DNA from: Branchiostoma floridae
Lineage: Eukaryota; Chordata; Leptocardii; Amphioxiformes; Branchiostomatidae
Assembly (NCBI RefSeq): GCF_000003815.2
Contig: NC_049986.1
Location: forward strand, 25,039,128 to 25,103,127
Direction: 5' to 3'
Length of the DNA: 64,000 nucleotides
Shown here: positions 59,501 through 64,000 of the stretch, one piece after another
How positions within the stretch are numbered: the stretch's first letter is position 1
Layout of the letters: each line of letters starts with the position of its first letter
Program-made: the position numbers and the translations under genes
Notes under the pieces: generated by a model
What the model was told of the DNA's origin: nothing
Databases searched by the model: none
What the model saw: only the letters and a program-made list of their open reading frames with translations

Positions 59501-61089
59501 GATGTCGGTATATTTGTCATATGCTTTTGTGCACTTTTCAGATACTTTTTTGTTCCCTTAAATAAGTAAAAAGTTTATTACAGATGAAAAATAACTGCAT
59601 TTGATTTGAGCGGTTGGATAATCAGGGGGTTGGGTCGAAATCCAGAAGCAAAATTATTGATGAGGAGCCATCGGTGACACAGCTAAATGGGACGGAACTA
59701 GGTACTGACTCTGCATTATTCAGGTTTGGAAATTGCGCAGCTTAGCGGAGACAAATCGGGTGCTTACAGGAGCGAAATGCCGCCGTGCAAAATTCATGCC
59801 ACAAACACAAGCCGGCCCGTTAATCCATATCTGCCCGCGCGGTGCAAAATTCATGCCACAAACACAAGCCGACCCGTTAATCCATATGTGTCCGCGCGGT
59901 GAGCGGAGATCCATGCTCACCCATTGCGTCAGGTAACGATACTGGCCGTTATGGAGATGGGGGATCATTTTTCTTCATATAAGGTGTTTGCACGTGTCGT
60001 AATGATAGCCGTGGCCGCCATGTTAACGTAACGCGTGGATCCAAGATGGCGACTAGAGAAACTAGTTAGAATTATCAACAACAAAATTACAAACAAAAAA
60101 ACAAAACGGGGTAACTGCTTCAGACGTTGATTAGCTAGCTTGGTGACTGCAGAAAAGCTTCAGGCCTTGATGAGAGGCCGTTCAACGCCCAAAAATGTGT
60201 TTTGTTAACCCTTAAGCTGCCAAGACAGGGTATATCCGGTATACAGACACATGCCCTGTATGCCACGCCCCGTTCTCTATCTAACCGAGATAGAGTATTC
60301 CCGGAATAAAACAGTATTGCGCGCTGGCAGCGCGGGAAACCGGGAAGTTTGGTCGTCGACCATGTTCGCGGGTTTTACGTTGGAGGTCAGGGGTCAAACC
60401 CTGGCACTGAGAGTATGTACGGGGCTGAAACTCAGTTAAAGTTAGGATTAGGTGAAAGTAGTCTTTCTTAAGAACTGCAGTACAAGGAAAAAGGGACAAT
60501 TCCCCTGCTATAGGCCGTCTCCTGTGTTGCGGTTATGGTAGAAAGAAGTGAAAATGTCCCTACTTAAGGTGATGTCCTACGTTAAAGTAAGGGATAAGTG
60601 AGAATACAGGTGAAAGTGTCCCTACTACAGGCGGTGTCCTGTGTTAAGGTAAGGGTTAAGTGAAAGTAGAGAGAAAGCGAAAGTGTCCCTACTATAGGCG
60701 GTGTCCTGTGTTAAGGTAAAGGTTAAGTGAAAGTAGAGAATAAGTGAAAGTGTCCCTACTATAGGCGGCGTCCTGTGGAATCCCGGCCAGAGCCACACGG
60801 ACCTCCCCACGGCATGTGCCGGCACCCCGTTCCCCGTCACCACATGGTACGGTCCACTTCCGGTGCTGATGTAGAACCTGCCCTTCCCCACCGCAGCCGT
60901 CCTCAGCGCCGCCACCTCCCCCCGGGAGAGACAATGTACGGTCCCCGCGTGGAGCCACACAATAGTGCCCACAGCCACCACCAACCGGCAGAGGTAATGT
61001 ACCGTCCCGGTTTGTAGGCAGAGTAGAGCCCTCAGCAGCATTCTTACTTCCATATTCTCACAAATCTTATAGATATTCATGCAGTCCAT
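50023..61089 (-). CDS. YHYH-domain secreted or GPI-anchored protein
   Basis: Minus-strand exons: 61089 (start region) to 60760, 52770-52692, 50874 to about 50704 (or 50738), and 50502-50023. Junctions 1-2 (phase 0) and 2-3 (phase 1, PIG joined to MAVNG) fit exactly. Hallmarks: HVVTGNGVPAHAVG, SCLPDGPIGMAVNGVPIYSP, the YHYH motif in RNYHYHV, AIVGVAFDGFPIYGP and RYRYHVTEDFPYFIGCFKG. A hydrophobic N-terminus suggests a signal peptide. The C-terminus ends with a small-residue site and the hydrophobic stretch VVMVTGLALGTMSLLQR, compatible with a GPI anchor. The biochemical function of YHYH proteins is not established. The exon 3 to 4 junction does not fit in phase with the best donor. Confidence 0.85.
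50704..50874 (-). CDS. YHYH gene exon 3 with the YHYH motif
   Basis: The phase 1 start gives GMAVNGVPIYSPYVTDRCYD then AGLLHKAGGFDSCSGH and VDPQRNYHYHV. The donor is ambiguous. ACAG|GTAGGA at 50704 is strong but leaves phase 1, whereas the last exon needs phase 0. CAC|GTCATT at 50738 keeps the frame but is a poor donor. A 42-bp unit around both (CAACTGTCTGCTCAACCAAT) is duplicated here. Confidence 0.8.
50875..52335. repeat. 22-bp minisatellite against the exon 3 acceptor, about 66 copies
   Basis: Plus-strand unit CGGAACGGGTGGAAACAGCA then CA. On the gene strand this is a pyrimidine-rich TGCTGTTTCCACCCGTTCCG, matching the real polypyrimidine tract (GTGCTGTTTTCCAG at 50875-50888), but the units have CCAC instead of CAG. 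The array is open in all six frames and produces spurious ORFs of several hundred codons. Confidence 0.96.
52692..52770 (-). CDS. YHYH gene exon 2
   Basis: 79 nt, phase 0 to 1, acceptor CCGCCGCAG, donor GTAAGT. Encodes KQPHIYRVRRNATFASRPS then CLPDGPI, preceding MAVNGVPIYSP as in the family. Confidence 0.88.
53430..53521. repeat. TC-rich microsatellite with CA end
   Basis: TCTCTC/TCTGTC units followed by CACACACACACA at 53509-53521. Confidence 0.95.
53715..54010. repeat. Diverged tandem repeat with inverted CCAAT motif
   Basis: About five units of 45-60 bp, each containing CTGTGATTGGTTG and GGGTCAT. Similar CTGTGATTGGTTG sequences occur twice near 50662 and 50705 next to exon 3. Confidence 0.75.
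56160..56362. repeat. 12-bp minisatellite
   Basis: About 16 units of GCTGCGATGGCG with ACGATG, TGTGATG and CAATGG variants. Confidence 0.92.
57215..57550. repeat. Three-copy tandem repeat of 105-120 bp
   Basis: Each unit contains TTCCATACAGATT, then ATAACAGGCCAGCTGA, then an AGCCTGG/GTCTGGG-type GGGCTCCTTAGG segment. Confidence 0.8.
60497..60780. repeat. 65-bp array carrying the exon 1 end and donor, 4 decoys
   Basis: The unit is GTCCCTACTATAGGCGGTGT then CCTGTGTTAAGGTAAGGGTT then AAGTGAAAGTAGAG. On the minus strand it contains ACACCGCCTATA|GTAGGGAC, matching the real exon 1 end and donor at 60760. Four diverged upstream-on-plus copies follow the donor into the intron. Confidence 0.9.
60760..61089 (-). 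CDS. YHYH gene first visible exon with putative signal peptide
   Basis: Several in-frame ATGs occur (61089, 61080, 61053, 61041), and the start is undecided. MLLRALLCLQTG and the hydrophobic LVVAVGTIVWL suggest a secretory signal. It continues RGEVAALRTAAVGKGRFYIS then HVVTGNGVPAHAVGRS and PGFHRTPPI, ending phase 0. Phrases TGTVHYL and AGTVHCL show an internal duplication. The DNA motif AATGTACCGTCCC occurs four times between 60942 and 61335. Confidence 0.75.
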
Positions 61090-61339
61090 AGACCAACTGG
61101 CCGTGGTCCCTCACCGGTGTGGATGTCAGCGTGGAACTGTCAGCACCATCCAGGGTAGACAATGTACCGTCCCGCGTAAACCATGCTGTTCCTTTTCTAA
61201 TTTTCAGATTAATCCGTATTCACACGATTCAGTCATAGAAATCCAAATGTACATAATCCATAGAACAACTGGCCGTGGTCCCTCACCTCTGTGAATGTCA
61301 GTGCGGAGCCACTAAGATGGATAATGTACCGTCCCCGTG

Positions 61340-62650
61340 TGAAGACTCAGAGAAAAGCGCACCGTTCCGTCTAGCCTATTCTTCCAGCGCACCGTTCCAT
61401 CGTGCAAATTCTCCCAGCGCGCCGTGTTTATGTTTGTATGTACACTGAATAGGCAGCACTGTGCGCAGACTTAATCCCCATCACCTTACAATACCCGGTA
61501 CTGTGTCGGAATGCTGAACACGTCGGCGTGTCATTCATCGCAGTTTCCAAACAGAGTTCCGGCTCGTCAACAACTGACGGTTTCCTTTCGGAGCGCGGGA
61601 CACTTCCGATAGAATTCCATCCTCGCCTGTCAGTGGATCACCGCAGCTTTCGCTACAATGAAGTCCTAGATGTGATACAAAACACAATCCAAGACGAGGT
61701 CCAAGACGCAATTCAATACACGATCCAACCCACGATCCAAGGTATGGTCCAAGGCGCGATTCCAACTCACGATTGTTAACCGTCCTCAGAATCCCGCAAA
61801 GTCCGACGCTGCAATCGTTTCCGAGCTAGGCGTGTCTCGCTGGCGTCTAAACTTGACATTCACGGAAATCGTTGACATACACAGGCTGACATTTCGGTAG
61901 AAATCCGCCACTCACGGCGCGCAGTGTGCCCGTTGGATCCGCCCGTCCCGCACGTGACAGTCACGCGCCCGCGGCCTGACTTAATCCCGCCCGCACACAC
62001 CTCCGACGGTCCTCCCCAGCCGTGACGCGCCACTAACCCCACCAACACACACCTCCACCGGTCCGCACGACTCGCACGTGACGCGCAGGTGGGGGGGAGA
62101 AGTCGTCCCGAACTAAACAGATCCACCGGAGCCAGGGCTCAGCGAGTTCCGCTCTCTGCCCGATCCGTCACCCTGAGCTGGCAATCCGTCCCAGATCCTC
62201 GGCACCCTGAAACACACGGCTGAGGGCTTAGCAGCAACCCGGGCCTCATCCGCGGAACCCTAAAACACAACACACGGCTTATTGGCAGAATCAAGACAAT
62301 TTTATAATCCATAGCCTCGCCATTCGGGCTCATCATCGGCACACTAAAACACACAGAACATGGCTTTAGCGCCACCCATAGCCTCGCAATCAGGGCCTCA
62401 ACATAAAGCCTTGCAATCCGGACCCCACCATGTTTCTTTTCTCATGCGGCTCCCACTTGAATTGCTGACAGACCTCAAACCAACCAACAAACAAACACAA
62501 ATTTAATAGTCAAACTAAGAAACAAACAGGGCACGGTTAATTTTCTCAACGACCAAGTCTACCTACCACACAGCATATCAACGCAACCTCACAACGAGCG
62601 AGCGGCTGCGCATCTGGCTATCTGTCCACGTGCTTTGGTCACGGACCGAC
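61340..62650. promoter_or_regulatory. CpG-rich region upstream of the YHYH gene
   Basis: The segment 61880-62170 is rich in CpG (CGCGCCCGCGGCC, several CACGTGAC). It lies 5' of the minus-strand gene, so it may include the promoter. 15-bp repeats of AT/AC-CAATCCAAGAC type lie at 61675-61760. No core element or transcription start could be fixed. Confidence 0.35.
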
Positions 62651-62669
62651 ATTCACTTGATGCTAACGG

Positions 62670-62680
62670 ATGATTGATTA

Positions 62681-62770
<90 letters not shown>
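62670..62770. repeat. GATT tetranucleotide microsatellite
   Basis: About 25 uninterrupted ATTG/GATT units. Confidence 0.97.
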
Positions 62771-62879
62771 GCATCTCGCGATCGGTCCAACAACTACAAT
62801 TTCCACATTTTATCTACGTCACGCGGCATGCTGTTACATTTAACAACTTCGCACTCACTTGTATTGAAAGCGCGCGGTG

Positions 62880-64000
62880 CCAAAACGCTATTACCTGTCA
62901 AAGTACTCAGTTATCGAACTGGCTTCTGACGCTCATAAATTACTTTCAGGCAGACATGCGACTCCTTCCATGGCCAGCATATCAGAATCAACTTCTACCA
63001 TCGGTACATATCTCACATCAGCCAGGACTGTAAGATCCTGCCTGTCAAAGTGCTCCGGCATTGAACTGAACCCTGGCTGTGATATATCACAGTGCGGCAT
63101 GCACCCAGCTCTGTCAATACGAGCGATCGCTGTTGTTGTGTATATTCGGGGTATTCGACGGCTGGTGCCTACCAGGACGTCAGTAGATTGGATTGAAACT
63201 TGATATTTAGATTAGCAGATCAAATTACCGGTTAATATGTAAATCAATCGTTTGCCAAACACCTGCTTTTTGCCTACCACTTCGTCACCGTGACATCATC
63301 GCGATCGCTCGTATGCCACGGTATGGCTATCATGTTAGCACCTATCTCCCAACTTGTAACATCAATACCGCGCGGTATAGCGGCCCTCAACTTAACATCC
63401 TGGGCTCAGTGCCAAACCGTACCTGTCAAAGTACTCAGATATCGAACTCTCATTTCATGCATTACAGTACACACAGCTCCGTCAATGGCTATCATGTTAG
63501 CACCTATCTACCAACGTGTGCAACCAATATCACACGGTATAGCAACTTCACAGCCAGGGCTTCCAAATCGTACCTGTCAAAGTAATCAGATATTGAGCGC
63601 TCAATGGCCTCTGGCTCTCATATATTACGGCACGGTAGACATACAGGTCTGTCAATAGCCAGCATATCAGACTTAACTTGTAACCACGAATACCGCACGG
63701 TATAGCGGCCCACACCTTTACATCCTGGGCCCAGTGCCAAACCTTTCCTGTCAAAGTACTCAGGTATCGAACTCTCATATCATGCATTACAGTACACACG
63801 ACTCCGTCAATGGCTATCATGTTAGCACCTTTCTTCCATCTTGTACCACCAATACAACACGATAGAGCAACTTCACAGCCAGGGCTTCCAAGTCGTACCT
63901 GTCAAAGTACTCAGATATTGAGCGCTCAATGACCTCTGGCTCTCATACATTACAACACGGCAGACATATCAGACTTATCTTCCAACTTGCCACCAATACC
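62880..64000. repeat. Satellite with a dimeric higher-order unit of about 327 bp (runs off window)
   Basis: The anchor CCTGTCAAAGTACTCAG recurs at about 62896, 63042, 63421, 63572, 63749 and 63898. From 63421 onward A-type (about 151 bp, TATCGAACTCTCAT) and B-type (about 176 bp, TATTGAGCGCTCAATG) monomers alternate, so matching types are 326-328 bp apart. Copies before 63400 are more diverged. No coding potential. Confidence 0.88.

Larger units (their letters stand above)
52771..60759 (-). other. Long first intron of the YHYH gene
   Basis: No exon recognised. Repeats seen: a TCTCTG/CA tract (53430-53521), TGTGATTGGTTG-containing repeats (53715-54010) and GTTCAAGTACAATGGG repeats (55335-55560). 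Also a GCTGCGATGGC 12-bp array (56160-56362), a three-copy repeat with TTTCCATACAGATTAACAAC (57215-57550) and a two-copy tandem of about 235 bp (58030-58480). Finally a 57-bp duplication with ATTCATGCCACAAACACAAG (59786-59898). Confidence 0.55.

Overview
The window looks like nuclear DNA of a cephalochordate (amphioxus, Branchiostoma). This is inferred from several things: many short exons with canonical GT/AG junctions, chimeric LRR/CUB/sushi/F-type lectin domain genes, NTase-TPR proteins and YHYH proteins of the kind that are numerous in amphioxus, very dense minisatellites, and an assembly gap (17761-18168). No species-level search was possible.

Four protein genes can be reconstructed. (1) Positions 1-23295, plus strand: a receptor tyrosine kinase gene, cut at its 5' end by the window. 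Its ectodomain reads 13 leucine-rich repeats + LRRCT + EGF-like half, an F-type lectin (F5/8C-like) domain split by a CUB domain, and seven sushi/CCP modules. A transmembrane exon, a tyrosine kinase and a Pro/Ser/Thr-rich repeat tail follow. (2) Positions 27983-32779, minus strand: a nucleotidyltransferase + TPR protein carrying at least two frameshifts and an in-frame stop, so probably a recent pseudogene (or assembly errors). (3) Positions 35610-47404, plus strand: a complete aromatic L-amino-acid decarboxylase in 14 coding exons, with an odd Pro/Thr-rich N-terminal extension. (4) Positions 50023-61089, minus strand: a secreted or GPI-anchored YHYH-domain protein in four visible exons.

The strongest unexplained structure is shared by three of these unrelated genes. 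Tandem arrays sit exactly on exon-intron junctions, and their units carry a piece of the adjacent exon and/or the splice site. I count about a dozen cases, from two-copy duplications to arrays of more than 60 units. One array, derived from the end of a kinase exon, also occurs inverted about 10 kb upstream in a sushi intron.

Introns and intergenic DNA hold many mobile-element remnants: a deleted mariner, a 1.18 kb element flanked by TTAA, two families of inverted-repeat elements, several foldback elements, LINE 3' ends, and a head-to-head fusion of retroelement C-terminal fragments. A dimeric satellite starts near 62880 and runs off the right edge. An internal segmental duplication explains sushi exons 2-4 versus 5-7.

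How the genes work together: no operon-like logic is expected. The decarboxylase makes monoamines, the kinase is a likely cell-surface sensor, and the YHYH protein is extracellular. Their adjacency looks incidental.
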